A stretch of DNA of 64,000 bases from Gigaspora margarita (GCA_009809945.1 WTPW01000082.1:1-64000); one strand, 5' to 3'. Numbered from the stretch's first letter, positions 11,953-23,904 are shown. Notes: generated by a model not told the origin, from the sequence alone. A program made the numbers and translations.

Positions 11953-12574
11953 TTTTTTATTTTTTATTTTTTTTTATTATTCAAAGTGCCAACTTTGGGG
12001 ATCTTGGCATTTATTCTAAACCAATATTTGTACATTGACGAGAGTACAACTAGCCACACTAGCAACTTTTGGTTGCTTATTTAAGTAGCTATCCAAAGGT
12101 CCTACACTAGCTATCATATCTACAACCCACATACTGGCATTGCCTATTTAGCTCTCTGATCCTTGCCTTTTGCCAGTTTATTTTGTATTACCAGAACACA
12201 GTTCCAGATTCTGTACTATACCCTTAAAACTAATTTATCCTCAGTAGGAGACTTGGTAGAGTGTTTTTCCATCTCACACAGGTATCACCTATCTTACATA
12301 TTATGCCAGGATTTACACTTGCACTCAGAGATTACTTTAAACTATACAATTACCTACTTCAGCTCTTGTGAAGTTCACCTAATCCCAGTACTCTCCCTTT
12401 TCTCTTCTGGTTTCTTTCTTCAGAGCTTTCATTACCCCTAGTTACTTTCCTTTTCTAGTTTCAATCCTACAACCAATCCAAAGACCCGAAAGGTTTGGTC
12501 TATCTAGCAAGCACTATAGTCTCCTATTTCCTAGTACATGCTTCTGAATTACATGTTCTTTTTCTCTGGTAACA
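11953..12574 (-). mobile_element. SINE-like retroposon with A-rich tail
   Basis: A 620-bp stretch that is visibly more GC-rich than its surroundings. On the minus strand it ends in AATAATAAAAAAAAA-type sequence. A 15-bp imperfect repeat flanks it: GAACTTTATTTGTTT at 11938-11952 and GAACTCTATTTATTT at 12575-12589 (two mismatches). Next to the tail it has AAGATCCCCAAAGTT, similar to GAGATCCGCCAAAGTTT in the clear SINE at 17103-17660, hinting that both use the same LINE machinery. I could not find polymerase III boxes in its head. The open frame at 12163-12441 on the other strand is not credible as a gene. Confidence 0.5.
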
Positions 12575-12589
12575 GAACTCTATTTATTT

Positions 12590-14425
12590 AAATAGTATCC
12601 ACTGATAATATATAAAGAACTGGTACTACTAATATTTTCAAAATAAGCAACCTTTTTTGGAAGAAAATTACACAAAAAACGTGAGGTTGCGTATTTTCAA
12701 ATTGTTAAATTTTTTGAAAAATTGAAAAATGTACTAATTAAAAGTTGTCCAAATAATACAAAACTTTTTTGTAGTTGTATTTTAATGTTTTGAACAAGTT
12801 TGCATAATGGTATTTTTGAAGTTTACTTAATAAAATTTGGACTTTTATATGTAGCAACTGCCAACAGATTTTTAAAAAAATCAGAGGATTGTTTATTTTT
12901 AGAGTAGCTTATTTTCAGGAATCTATAGTATATGCAGAAGATATATCATAGTTATTTCTATACATGAGGATGAAATTATTACAGGTCTAAAACCTGAAAT
13001 TAAAATTTGAAGACAAAATTGTTTTAGATCTATTTTACTTGAAAGATGAAATAATTTGGTACTTTTTTTGAATAGATGAAATTATAAGAAACATATTTAT
13101 ATAAATTTTATTTGCTCTTCCTTATAAAAAATTTTAATTTTCTCTAATGAAAATGAAATAGGCCTTTTTCAAAAATCAATTTCAGTGGCATCACTACCAT
13201 CAATACATAATTGATTCTAACCAACTAAGGGAACTAAGAGAAAAAGTATAGTTAGTAGCTTTAATAATGCTTAAAAACAAGGAATTTGAAAAATAACATT
13301 ACTCTAGGGCAGCAATCACCATCACCACAAGCCTTTGCAAGCTGAACAAATCAAGAAAAAATTCACAGTCAATTAAATTAATGGTTTCAATCCTCAAAAG
13401 AAATAAAATTACAATACTACTTACTTTTCTACAATATTGAACTTTAGTTTTTCCAGCAGAACATTTTGTAGTCTGACGAAGTTAAAGAGAACACATTAAT
13501 ATTACTAATGATACTCATAAATAATATATTAATAAGTAAATTACCAATTGACAGCATGTGCTGAGAACAGAGCTATTTGCTGCATTGAGAGAACAGCAAT
13601 AATGATTCTAAATCAAAGAAATAACACATAATTAATAATAATAATAATATTCCAAACAACATATTAACATCGCCACAGGTAAATTGTCCACATTGTTGAC
13701 TAGTTTAAATGCCTAGAAAGACAGAAATGATTGCAAAAAAAATTAAAAAGTTCAAGAATTTTGTTATAGTGAGAGGTGCGATTATTGATATTTTGGAATT
13801 TTATATTTTGGAATTTTTTGATATTTTGGAATTTTAATATTTTGGAATTTGTGAATTTTGAAACCTTTTATACTTTATTTTAGAATCATTTTTATACTTT
13901 AGTTTGTATATAAATTAGCGTTTCTGACAAAACCAAACTTTTATAGATTAAAATAATTTTAGAATTTATATCCTATCAGCTTCCCTAAGGAAATTGACAA
14001 ATATTAAATAATTTATTAAATAATTATGCATAGCTTTTTTTTATTAGACCTTTATAATTGCCTAAAAACACAATGGAACTCAACCAATTTGACTATCTTT
14101 GATTATCTTTAGGAATTTAATGAGAATCCCTAAAGAGCTATAATCACCTATTATATGTTAACATCCTAATTATGCAACCTGTCAATTGAAAAATCTATTG
14201 AAATTACTAAATTAGCATAAGATACAACTAATAAAATTAATGAAATGAAGATATGATTCTCATGTTAGGAGTCAAATCTGCTTTTAATAAAGCGTATAAT
14301 CAAATGCAGATTTTGGCCTACTTAACAAATTTTACTAGCTAGCAATACGGGATTCACACTGATTAATGTATCCAATAACTATATAGACACTTTTTGGAAT
14401 AAATTTAATTTTGGTACTACTTTCA
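12590..14425. other. No gene seen; short direct repeats
   Basis: Between 13785 and 13865 the motif ATATTTTGGAATTTT repeats four to five times. The remainder is AT-rich with scattered T tracts and no supported exon. Confidence 0.5.
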
Positions 14426-14970
14426 GTTTTAGTACGTAGAGCTCCAAAAAACATGAAACGTGTTAAAGTAAATTATAGTGTAGCTTGTGATGTATTTATG
14501 TTTTTAAAAAATTATTCGGATATACATGGTATGCCTTCACCTGGATGATATTTTAAAGAAATATCTATGCCAATTGTGTTTCTTCCTACCAGTTACAATA
14601 ATGCTTCAGTATACTGCGATTATGTACAGGCCTCTAAAGATGAGTATGGAAATAATGTTTGTAATATCGCTGAATCATCATTTACTAATGTTTGAAAAGC
14701 TTTGTTACCATCACTCCAATTTATGTCTCCGAAGACTGATTTGTGTGAAACTTGTGAAATGATAAAAATGAATATTCAATATGCTACTCAATATGAAAAA
14801 AAATTAGAACTTACTGAAAATTATTTGGCATGTTTAAGTCATGCACAAAAAGAGTGCGACTACTATAATTATAATATTGTGATCTTAACGCATCCAAACT
14901 CTGAGTTAGAACTAATAACTATAAATTTTATGAATTACCCCATTGTTAAAATTCCAAACATTATATTTTA
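14426..14970 (+). pseudogene. Transposase-like protein fragment with two in-frame stops
   Basis: A single frame runs from about 14426 (RRAPKNMKRV...) to the stop near 14969. It is broken only by TGA at 14546-14548 (after GMPSPG) and TGA at 14693-14695 (before KALLPS). In order it reads YSDIHGMPSPG, MPIVFLPTSYNNASVYCDYV, then FMSPKTDLCETCEMIKMN and HAQKECDYY. The order of an LP-S..VY motif, a PxSDLCxxC-type motif and an HL..A..ERxYY-type helix resembles uncharacterised DDE-type transposases common in invertebrate and Glomeromycotina genomes, here lacking the catalytic half. The family name is inference. Both stops are one transition from Arg or Trp codons, so decay is light. Confidence 0.55.
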
Positions 14971-16083
14971 AATTTTAAATTTTACACTGATAATATTTTA
15001 TACCATATAGTATTATCTTTAAGATCCTTGTAGTAATATTGGTTTACAACCTGAACATTAATTCAGATTACAACCTGAACATTAATTCAGCATTAAATTC
15101 GAAGAATTAATATTGTGAGTTGAGTTAGTTTAGATCAGGTTTGATATATATATTCTTTAATTTATTATAAAAGGATCGGATAAGATTGAATTAGCTCATT
15201 TAAAAATAGCAGATCAAAGACCCATTGTTCTTTGGTCCCATTTGAGGTCTCTTTCTACAGTTTTTGAATGATCATTTTTTCAATATCCTCAAATGTAACT
15301 TGAAGATTACAAATGCCTAGACATCTAGTAAAACTAAAAACAGTTAAAAATTAACAAAATTATACAAAAACCAACTTTATTATCACAAAATTTCACAGAA
15401 TATCTTAAAAACCTCAAAAATTTCTCTTAACCACATGCAGAATTTAGCTTAGAAGTAAATCATTCGGCTTTGGTTTAGTTTTATGTTTGTGTAAAATAAA
15501 AAAAAGAAATACTAAAAAAGTGTGATAGAGAAAAAAGAAAAAAGAGAGCTTTTAGAAGGAGAGAAATTTTAGTAGATATGAGAATATGCTTGTTAATTTA
15601 ACTGATGAATCAACAAAGTCATTTATAGCTTTTATTAATCTAATAGTATTCCAGATTGGATATAGATAAATGAAAGTCCATTTGCTAATTTATACTGCCA
15701 GCATAATTTTGTAAAATTTTTCTCAAGATAGTCTTCAAGATTTCTATTGTTGGCATTAAAACCAGAAATATTAATTATTTGATTCCAAGTAGCCCAATAT
15801 TTGGTTGCAGATCCACCTTTTCTTATATCTTCTATATCATTAATTTAGCCATAAGGTATCTCATTTCGTTGCAAGATTCCTACTTTTGTACTATTGATTT
15901 ATGCAAAAAAAGAATATACAATGAATTCACAATATTAAATATAAATTTAAACAAATTAAAATATTTGTTTGAATTAAAACCATAATTGATAATTATTTTG
16001 CAAACCAATAAACTAATTTTTCCTTATTTTAGAAGATATCACTTTTCTTGATCACATCACTGTTTCCTAAACAACCTGTAAAT
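14971..16083. other. No gene seen; one 26-bp duplication
   Basis: TTACAACCTGAACATTAATTCAG occurs twice in tandem at about 15043-15090. Otherwise no supported feature. Confidence 0.5.
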
Positions 16084-16298
16084 CATATAATTGATTCTGA
16101 ACAATGGCCTCCTATAACTGGTTAAGAAAATGAATGTACCTATCATCAGTGTGATATATGTTTAAAAAAATTCAAATCTTCAGACTTCTGGAGAAAATAC
16201 TTTAAAAAGATAGTTGTATCAGAAGAGCAATAATTTGACGAATTTTCCAATTGTTGTTATGCTTATTTAAGACCTCAATCTTTATTTAGTATCTATTG
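16084..16298 (+). pseudogene. Cys-rich protein fragment with two in-frame stops
   Basis: One frame reads HIIDSEQWPPITG, stop, ENECTYHQCDICLKKFKSSD..., stop, FDEFSNCCYAYLRPQ. The C-x2-C of CDICLKKF, together with upstream Cys/His and downstream Cys-Cys, suggests a zinc-binding module of transposon or host origin. Both stops are TAA. The second follows a CAA codon and the first replaces a residue after GG. Neither end is defined and the family is not recognised. Confidence 0.4.
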
Positions 16299-17085
16299 TT
16301 CAAATCCTTTCACAATTTAGTAATTGTCTAAAAGATGTAGTCTATTCTCCTGAAATATAAATTTAAACTCAAAATATTGAAAGAACAACTAATACTTTGT
16401 TATAAATGAGTGCTTTATGTTCATCCTTTCAACATTCATTACAATCTCCAAGATTACAGTCTCATATTATAATTTAAAAAGTGATAACTGAGTCAAATTA
16501 TAATACTTCTGCTAATATTTTACACCTTAAACATTAAGATAAAATAATTTTGAAAGTAGTAGTATTTTTGTTTATTACATCAATTACAGGGTTAGGGTGT
16601 GTGAGTATATTAGTTGTAGACCACAGATTATTTTGTAGTTGTTGTAGTCTAATATGGGAGCTAACTTCTAGTAGTTCTTTGTTGTTTAAACACAGAATAA
16701 AGTTGGAAATATGGTTCTGTAATTGAATATCCCAAATATTTTTGATTCCATAAATATTATAGTTAAGTAATGTACTGTTGGGGGTAGTTTTGGCTAGTTT
16801 TGCTTTGTGTTTGGCATCAGTAAGGTATTTTTCAAGAATTTTGCTACAAGTTGATTGTGGTAAAACAATATTGTAAATTCTATATTCGAGTATAGGTATA
16901 ATTACTATATTAATAATATAGCTAGCTTGCTTATCAGTAATCTTTTAGTATTAAGAGTATTAATAAATTCATATATTCCTGTATGATTAGTTTAATTTGG
17001 GATATAATTTGGAATTTGTAGTAAACCAGCAGCCAAGAAATTTGAAAGAAGTATGCAGAGGTTGTGTTTAAATAGAGGAGTTGAG

Positions 17086-17102
17086 AATTTATTAAGCATA
17101 TT
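17086..17102. repeat. Left target-site duplication of the SINE (17 bp)
   Basis: AATTTATTAAGCATATT at 17086-17102 is repeated exactly at 17661-17677, bracketing the SINE. The 17-bp length fits LINE-mediated insertion. Confidence 0.9.
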
Positions 17103-17660
17103 TTTTTTTTTTTTTTTTTTTTTAAACTTTGGCGGATCTCGCCGTTGCTTTATTTGTAAAGAACTGATATAACTTACAACCCCGAAGGGCATTACATTTG
17201 TTAACTATTACTATAACTAATGTTATTTATATAAAGCCCGACATCATTTGGTTACTTCCCACAGCACCTAGATGTGACCCACCGTAGTAACCCCCGGAGA
17301 GGTCACATGCCGAAAGCTCCAACTGAAGCGCCAAAGAGGAATTCAACCTAAACGGGCTGGCGACGCCACGAGTTCATGTAGTATCATGTAGATCCAGACT
17401 TGGGCCTCACATTACGTCTCGTGACTTCGGTTATTCCAAATCGGGGTCCTGACACGATTTTCTTCACAGCCACAAATTTTTGAAATAACAGCTGCCCAAT
17501 TAAGTCCATCTATGCGACGTCCTGGGTCCCTGTCTTCCCACGGTGTTTCAGTTCCCTAACCGGCTGGCTTTTCTTATTTCGCCTTTAGGAGGAATCAAAC
17601 AGGCAACCTTGCGATTTGTATCCTCAGAGCATAACCGCTATGCTATCGACCCAGAGGACT
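17103..17660 (-). mobile_element. tRNA-derived SINE
   Basis: A 558-bp block with clearly higher GC than its flanks. On the minus strand it starts after the target duplication with a tRNA-like head. The polymerase III A box TAGCATAGCGG is at 17645-17635 and the B box GTTTGATTCC at 17600-17591, about 35 bp apart as in tRNA genes. It ends near GGCGAGATCCGCC (a small hairpin) and an A tail (the T run just after 17100). A perfect 17-bp duplication flanks it. The perfect duplication and long A tail point to a young copy. A tRNA gene is excluded by the long body and the lack of full stem pairing. Confidence 0.9.
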
Positions 17661-18010
17661 AATTTATTAAGCATATTAAATCTATTTACAAGATTAAATT
17701 GAGTCTAATTTCAAGCCTGCCAAAAATTCTTTTAACAGGTACGTACTTTCCGAATTCGAAACTCATATATTTAGCCTTTTTAGTTATTAAGTTGATCTTA
17801 TGTTCAGGTAATTCTTCAAGAATTTTTTTAATGACTTTAAACTAATGATCTCTAACCATCTTAAGAGTCATTCTCACTCTCCACATTGAAAGACAAGATT
17901 TTTGGCTCTAGTTTTTTGAATAGACCTTTCTTCCGCATTTACTCTCTTATAATTAGGGATATTTACTCTTGCTAAAATAGAACTCCTTATTAGAGGAAGT
18001 GCTTGCTGAT

Positions 18011-18668
18011 CACTTATACTTATAATTACTAAATTGCTAACTCATAATAAACTATTAGGCAATAAGAAAATCTTATTAGTTCTGTTGTAAATTCAACACA
18101 ATATAGGACAGCAGTGTGAGACAGCACAAAATATCCAATTTTAATATATTTTTTTAAATAGTATAGCTTAAAAAAAATTATTGAAAAAAATCCTCTTTCA
18201 AATTTATAGTTTGTAACCAAAACCACATTTATAAAAGAGGATTTTCTTTTATTTTCATAACTTAAAAAAAATTTTGACACACTAATTTCTAGATGTCACA
18301 AAAACAACCGATTAAAATTAATTATATTTGATCATGTAATATTGACCAATCAAAGTTAATCTTATGCAATATTAAATTTTGCGCTTTTTAAATTTTTAAT
18401 ATTGCACTTACTAAATTTGATGTTATTTTATATATAAAAAGTGAATAATTTATGGTTTCAATCAAATTTGGCATATGGATATCTTATGCTGTCCTGTATA
18501 CTGCATTCTAAAGATTATTTGGCATCTTTTTGTAATTAAATAATATACTGGTTGTCTGCATTGTAATAAAAGGAATAGCCAATATTTCTTTTGAAAGCTC
18601 CCTTGTTAAAAATTTCCCATAAAGAAATTGAATGCAAACTAAAATATAATCAAAATATAATTTGATTA
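18011..18668. other. No gene seen
   Basis: AT-rich. ATGCAATATTAAATTTTGCGC at about 18360 is partly mirrored by ATTTTTAATATTGCACTTAC near 18390, a short inverted pair that may be a worn MITE. Confidence 0.4.
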
Positions 18669-18866
18669 TCAACTGAAGCTTTCTTTATCTAATTGATGCT
18701 TCTTATCTTCTAATTCGTCTTTCTTTACTGACTTAGTACCTTCTAAGAATAATGCTGCAAATTTAAGGTAAGAATTATTCTTTGTGATACAAAAAACAGT
18801 GTAATCTGGTTTACGTGATTTGTCTGACCCGATAAGTTGTGAAAGTGAATTGAAAGTGCTGGACAC
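18669..18866 (-). pseudogene. Fragment resembling a PD-(D/E)XK-type Glomeromycotina protein
   Basis: A 65-codon frame reads SDKSRKPDYTVFCITKNN, then LKFAALFLEGTKSVKKDEL and a Lys/Glu/Asp-rich helix. A KPDY strand followed about 20 residues later by a hydrophobic strand ending in E-G-T-K resembles the PD...ExK core of restriction-endonuclease-like folds, with one extra residue between E and K. Similar KPD...EAK frames are common in uncharacterised Rhizophagus proteins, in my recollection. No complete gene can be built around it, and the annotated ATG is probably not a real start. Confidence 0.35.
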
Positions 18867-19396
18867 AAATTAATATAATCAATATATAATATAGAATGGT
18901 GTAGATAAACGGTATCNGTATGATGAGATAAACAATAGGAGATAAACACTTAGGAGACAAACAATATGAGACAAAACTACAATCTGATTGGCTGTTTATG
19001 TCTAACAATACTGACCTTATTAAAAGTCCGCATAAAAAAAAATTGCGTCACATCATGCCTTATTTTAACATGCCACGATCTTGATATTTCGTTCGTTTTG
19101 TCAAAATTTACTTAGTGCTCTACCAAAAATTTTACGTTACCAATTATACTATATAATAGATAACTAACTATTAGACATTAAAAAAATTTTATTTCGCTGC
19201 TTGATCGACATAACCAGGGCTTAGGATACCTACATNTGTTAGGTATTTTTTTTTTACTTTTAGTACTTATTTATGTTTTTTCGTGTAAAGACTTTCGTAT
19301 TGAACAAATAAGTATAGTTATTATTTTTTTAATTGTAAATATTATTTTTTTAATCAATACTTACTATATTTTTCTTATATTAGNTAGTGGGGAATT

Positions 19397-19569
19397 CTAA
19401 AATTTAGAGATAAGTAATTGACTTTTTCGATTTATCTTGGTTAATTCACAATCTAATTTCTCTAAATTCGGACAACCGGAAAGGTCCAGAGTAGTAAGTA
19501 GGTTATTAGGACAACCAAGTTCTTTTAATTTTGGTAATTTTCCCAGAGTTAGTTTAGTTAAAGGACTTT
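19397..19569 (-). pseudogene. Leucine-rich-repeat protein C-terminal fragment
   Basis: On the minus strand the frame reads LTKLTLGKLPKLKELGC, then LLTTLDLSGCPNLEKLDC, ending ISKF-stop at 19397. The spacing L-x2-L-x-L-S-x-C-x-x-L-x-x-L-x-C is that of the Cys-containing LRRs abundant in Glomeromycotina. About two repeats remain. The start lies in the ambiguous-base region and no upstream exon is visible. An open frame on the opposite strand (19437-19664) is its shadow. Confidence 0.55.
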
Positions 19570-19658
19570 TTTTGGCTCCTCACTTGCCACAAAANGAACC
19601 AAAACTTAAAANGCACCTACTGTATAACACTTTTCAGTATGATTGCAAATATAGGGCN

Positions 19659-19791
19659 TGCTGATGGAATATACAATGTTGGATGCTGTTATGAAAATGG
19701 AATAGTAGTTGATAAGTAAGNACCAATTCCAATTTTAATTGTTGCTAANTATATACAGATGGATGACTTCGNGTTCAATATGAGCAAATAA
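19659..19791 (+). pseudogene. Sel1-like repeat fragment
   Basis: The frame reads ADGIYNVGCCYENGIVVDK followed by TAA, then YIQMDDF. The first part fits the Sel1 consensus (A-x-x-x-L-G-x-x-Y-x-x-G-x-G-V-x-x-D), an alpha-solenoid repeat often fused to kinases in Glomeromycotina. Only about one repeat survives, and three undetermined bases (19721, 19749 and 19772) lie inside it. It lies just downstream of an unrelated LRR scrap on the other strand, so the region is a mosaic of gene debris. Confidence 0.5.
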
Positions 19792-19819
19792 AGACTCACA
19801 GTATCTAGCTTGAGATCNA

Positions 19820-21544
19820 ATCGGTTGCTAATTGGTTGCCAAGACGAGGCCTTTTTGATTCAAATTCAGATTTTCATAACCGCCCTTTTCCTTCTCGCGT
19901 GTTTATTTCAATCATTTCACTGGTAATTTAAAAATACTTTTTTTTTAAACTTATAAGTTACACTATTTAAATAATACTTATAATTTATTTACTAGATATA
20001 CCGAAACAGCATCACTAAACTGATTAAAAATCACTAAATGCTAAGTATATTTTTTGCCCATTCAATATACAAATAACCGTTACTAATACTTTATTTTTCT
20101 CTAGGTAAAGTTTGCGTTTACTATAATTTGTTGTGGTTTTTTGCAGGTGTTGAATTGTGTTGTTCGTGTAGCCCTTCCAGGAGTTTGTGTTGTTAATAAC
20201 GTCCTTGCTGTCGTGTTGCTATTAGTATGACTAATGTTGGCAGTAGATTTCGCTATTGCTGTTGGTGGATTTTGTCTTTGGTCCGTCGTTGATTTCGGCA
20301 TTGCTGGTGGTGAAATTTCGCCGTCATTATTGGTGTTTGAACTTTGTTGTTGGTTTTGCCGTGGGATTTCGCTGTTACTGGTGGTGAAATTTCATCGTTG
20401 GTGTCAAAATTCGTGTACAGATTTCGAAATAGCACCCCTGTAAAATTGTTTCGATTCTTTTTTTCGTTCGTTATTTTTACATCTTTTGATTATATAACTT
20501 CGTGTAATAAAATATTATAAATATCTTACTTTATATTTATAAAAATTTTATATTTACTATTAATACTTTTATAAATTAAATAAAATTTGAATATATTATA
20601 TAGTGATGCCTATTTATAAATTAATAATACTTAATTCCAGAGCAACGCGACAGGTTATATGCTAGTATATTATGAGGAAGATTAAATTAAGAAGTGGAAT
20701 GATTACTTCTGAGAGATTAGCTGAGCCAAGTTTGCGACAGCAGCATCTATCTGAGGGTATAACATTTGCAACCAAGTTGCTTCGTTGATTTCTTTTAGAT
20801 TTTGTTTTTTGCATTTGTCAATTAATTTAAATCTAAATAAAATTTGTTAATACAAATATTATATTAATGAATAAAAATATAAATTTATATACTCACAGTT
20901 CTTCAACTCTATTTTTAAAAAATGCTTCATCGACTCCCTTTAAATTTGGTCATGTTATTTCTTCATTTTCATTATCCCAAATGTGTCTATTCAACTTTCA
21001 ACTCCTTTAGGAAGGTCGAACTTAAAATTAAAATTAAAAAGCTCATCAAAGATTCTTTAGCTCGTAGATAAGTATTCAGAGGAATTAGATATTTGATTTA
21101 ACAAATTTTGCAAACTAAAGTTGTACAAGTTTTACCTTGATATGATCACAAAAATAACTATGCATGTCTTCTTCTTTTTTGTATCTTTTAATATGTTCAA
21201 TATTTTCTGACAAATTAAAAATTGTTCGGTGCTTTTCAATCCTGAATTCCATTGACCCAAGTTATGCCAAAAAAAATTTGACTTTTAAATTCACCTAAGA
21301 AAAGGTAAGCACAGTATATTAATAAATGAATAAATATTTTGTTTATGCTTGACCTTAAGTAAAAGCTCATAATTAAAAGATAAGTAGAAAAATTAAGACT
21401 AAAGAAACCAGTTTTTCGCAAAACCTTTAGCTCAATAACTTAACCTAAATGTCGAAATATAAAGAAATACCTAATTTAAGTTATTTCCTTTCTATCATTA
21501 CACTAATACTTAATCATTGCTCAAATTTTCCAGTATTAAGGCAT
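19820..21544. other. No gene seen; degenerate repeat at 20200-20430
   Basis: At 20240-20420 the motif GATTTCGCTRTTRCTGGTGGTGAAATTTCG repeats two to three times with decay. It is noticeably richer in GC than its flanks, and it keeps frames open on both strands, which is why they look coding. Elsewhere nothing. Confidence 0.45.
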
Positions 21545-21844
21545 ATATGGGGCCTTTGCAATAGAAAGGGCCGATACTGCCCAAGCATGAAAATTGAGTT
21601 TTTGTTGTATTTAAATAAATTTCGCCATGGGCTATATTTTTTAATTATAAATAGAAATTGATTTGCATAATAAAAAAATTGAGAATTTTTTGGGAGTTTC
21701 GTACATCATAGAATTATATGATACAACTGGCCAATCAAATCACGAAAATTTTGATTAACCCAGATCTTTCTAAATAAAACAAACTCAATTTTTCAAAATA
21801 TATATAAACTAGTATCGGCCCTTTTTACTGCAAAGGCCCCATAT
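21545..21844. mobile_element. 300-bp inverted-repeat element (MITE)
   Basis: The left end ATATGGGGCCTTTGCA, then AAAGGGCCGATACT and AAAATTGAGTTT, is mirrored at the right end (AGTATCGGCCCTTT...TGCAAAGGCCCCATAT). Together the arms extend about 60 bp with short gaps. The interior carries GGCCAATCA (21729-21737). No open frame of transposase type. The target duplication is not resolved. Confidence 0.75.
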
Positions 21845-22919
21845 CACACATACTTCTGGTTCTTTAAATGTGTTCTTTTCATTAATCGCTTATTCTACTA
21901 ATTTATCAGCGATTTTTAACGTCTACGTATCTTTAGCACATTGTTCATACCAATAAATTGTATTTTCAGATGTCAAAATTAATTTTAAAATTTCTTTATC
22001 AGATAGTTTTATGAGAAATTGGATAAATCAATGTAGGTTGCAACTGAATACTGATGCATGTGTAAAAAAAGACTAGAAAAATATATATAATTAAAAACCA
22101 TTCTGCAATAATAATTATTAAATCAAAATTAATACCATAAATTTTTCTAAAGGCAAATTCTCTGGGTGTTTCAGAATCAAATGATTTAGGATTAAATTCA
22201 AATTTGAATGATGCCTTCTTCGGAGAAAAAAAATTTAGAAAAAATAAACATAGAGATGTGAGCCATTATTCACTAAATCAAAATTTATTAATAAAATCCA
22301 GTGAATATTCAATAGATTTATTAATAAATTTTGATCCAGTGAATAACGAGCTACATCTCTAGATAAACAATATATTTTAACTATAAAAAATATTAATTTA
22401 TTGTTGCTTTCAAGGCTGTTTTTATTATTATATTGGACATAAACCCAAGAAAAAGTCATAACTTTCAATTCAATTCGAAATTTGCTTAGAAATATGTATT
22501 CTACAGAACAAGTAGATTATCATTAAATTGATCGGTCTTTTAAAACATGACTCCTAATGTGATTACTATACGTAATTGATGCAAAACTTTCATTTTTGCA
22601 TATGGGCGGATTTGACGCATATGATGATTATTTGAAATATGACAAAATCATAAATACAATAATTTTGTCCATAGCCAGTACTATTTGGCTTGATTTATAG
22701 TTATTTCCTTTTTAGATTACCTCGCGGAAACCTTGCAAATCCAAAATAGAAAATCAAATAAAAACTTGATTGGTTTAAATTCACGACAATTACAAAATTG
22801 ATGTGCAATCCATAAATATCATATTAATGAAAATGCGTTCAATTCGTCCATATGTGATACACCTGCATCTACTTTTTTGATACACCTAAATGTACCCCAA
22901 AATCCTATTATATTTTTGA
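21845..22919. other. No gene seen
   Basis: AT-rich. An inverted pair (AATTTATTAATAAAATCCAGTG at 22280 against GATTTATTAATAAATTTTGATCCAGTG at 22315) is a small palindrome-like patch. Nothing else is supported. Confidence 0.45.
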
Positions 22920-23500
22920 GACTTTTTGAGACTTTGCGAGATCAGGATTTATAAGACATGAATTCTACTTGTTTATCTTTTTACCTGTATTTATTAATTG
23001 TTATTGTTTGAATTATTTTATGCTAGATGTATTTTCATGATTTTGAACCAAATAAATTCTATGATGAACTAATAAATTTAGCAAAATTACTCTGCAATCA
23101 AAATCTTGTGATTTTATAAAATTCGTGACCATTCGTTTATTTTATTATTTCTTGTTATTTTTGCTCTGGGAGCTTTCCTGTTTCGAATTAGAATATTAGA
23201 TAGATTTGTTTATTTGTTATATAATTTCACCACCATGCCAGTATTTAATTTTGATTCACAAATAGCATAAATTTTTATGGTTTGCAGTCCTTTATGTAGG
23301 TGATATTACAATTAATCACTTTGCGAGATCAGGATTTATAAGATCTGCATTTTACATGGTTATCTTTTTGATTGGTATTCATTTATGGTTAGGTTCTGAA
23401 TTATTTTACGCCAGAAGGCAAATGAGTATGTGTTAGGACTAAATAAATTCTATGATGAACTAATAAATTTAGTGTTAAGTTAGAAATTACTCAAACATAC
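22920..23500. repeat. Two copies of the GCGAGATCAGGATTTATA repeat
   Basis: Copies start near 22930 and 23318. Each begins CTTTGCGAGATCAGGATTTATA, continues through a T-rich central part, and ends AAATAAATTCTATGATGAACTAATAAATTTA. Further copies occur at 33155 and, truncated, at 35420. This is a dispersed family linked to the hydrophobic exon-like array at 32.3-36 kb. Confidence 0.75.
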
Positions 23501-23904
23501 ACACGAAATTATGTTCCCAAAATTTAATTCCTAATTCTTCTCCCAATTGATAGAAAAAATAAATGAATCTATTTTTAATTATTGAAATAAATAGCCTGAA
23601 CTCTTGTCATTCCCCCTCTTGGTTTTTGTCCCCAGAAATTAAACAAGCCAATCACAACACAGCGTAAATTGAATTAGTCATGTGATTAAGTATAACTTAT
23701 TGTCCTGAGATGCATTCATGATCTATTTTGACCTAAATTAGATTTAATTTGGGGCGAACCTGATACTTGATTAAAAATACTTTTAAAACTTTAAGATTCT
23801 TTTGAGGCATCGGTGGCAAGTAATTTTTTTGTTGAAAGATCTTGAGTTCTTTTTGAATTAAAAGCTAACTATTTTAAACTTGTAACACATTGTGCACCCT
23901 TAAA

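Larger units (their letters stand above)
16580..18010 (-). pseudogene. Degenerate LINE reverse transcriptase C-terminal region, split by a SINE
   Basis: On the minus strand, in changing frames, the sequence reads RSSILARVNIPNYKR near 17950, NLCILLSNFLAAGLLQIPNY near 17030, ASYIINIVIIPILEYRIYN near 16900, CSKILEKYLTDAKHKAKLA near 16800, then IYGIKNIWDIQLQNHISN. This alternation of helices after the RT palm and thumb is typical of the C-terminal part of fungal non-LTR retrotransposon proteins. Stops and shifts are frequent. A SINE with target duplications interrupts it at 17086-17677, so the LINE was already present, and probably dead, when the SINE arrived. Confidence 0.55.
18917..19818. other. 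Cluster of ten undetermined bases (N)
   Basis: N occurs at 18917, 19236, 19384, 19595, 19612, 19658, 19721, 19749, 19772 and 19818. Only one other N (9655) is present in the window. The pattern suggests a consensus collapsed from similar copies or nuclei, or poor coverage. Confidence 0.9.

Noticed and set aside
12163-12441. 92-codon plus-strand frame
   Set aside because: It lies antisense within the SINE-like retroposon and has no protein-like motif.
16992-17192. 66-codon minus-strand frame with a lysine run
   Set aside because: A chance fusion of the SINE tail (A run) with LINE remnant sequence; not one gene.
17590-17650. tRNA gene on the minus strand
   Set aside because: A and B boxes are present but the acceptor and anticodon stems do not pair, and the sequence continues as a 558-bp SINE with target duplications.
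20101-20443. Overlapping long frames on both strands
   Set aside because: A GC-richer degenerate repeat keeps several frames open; the peptides are repetitive and differ between units.
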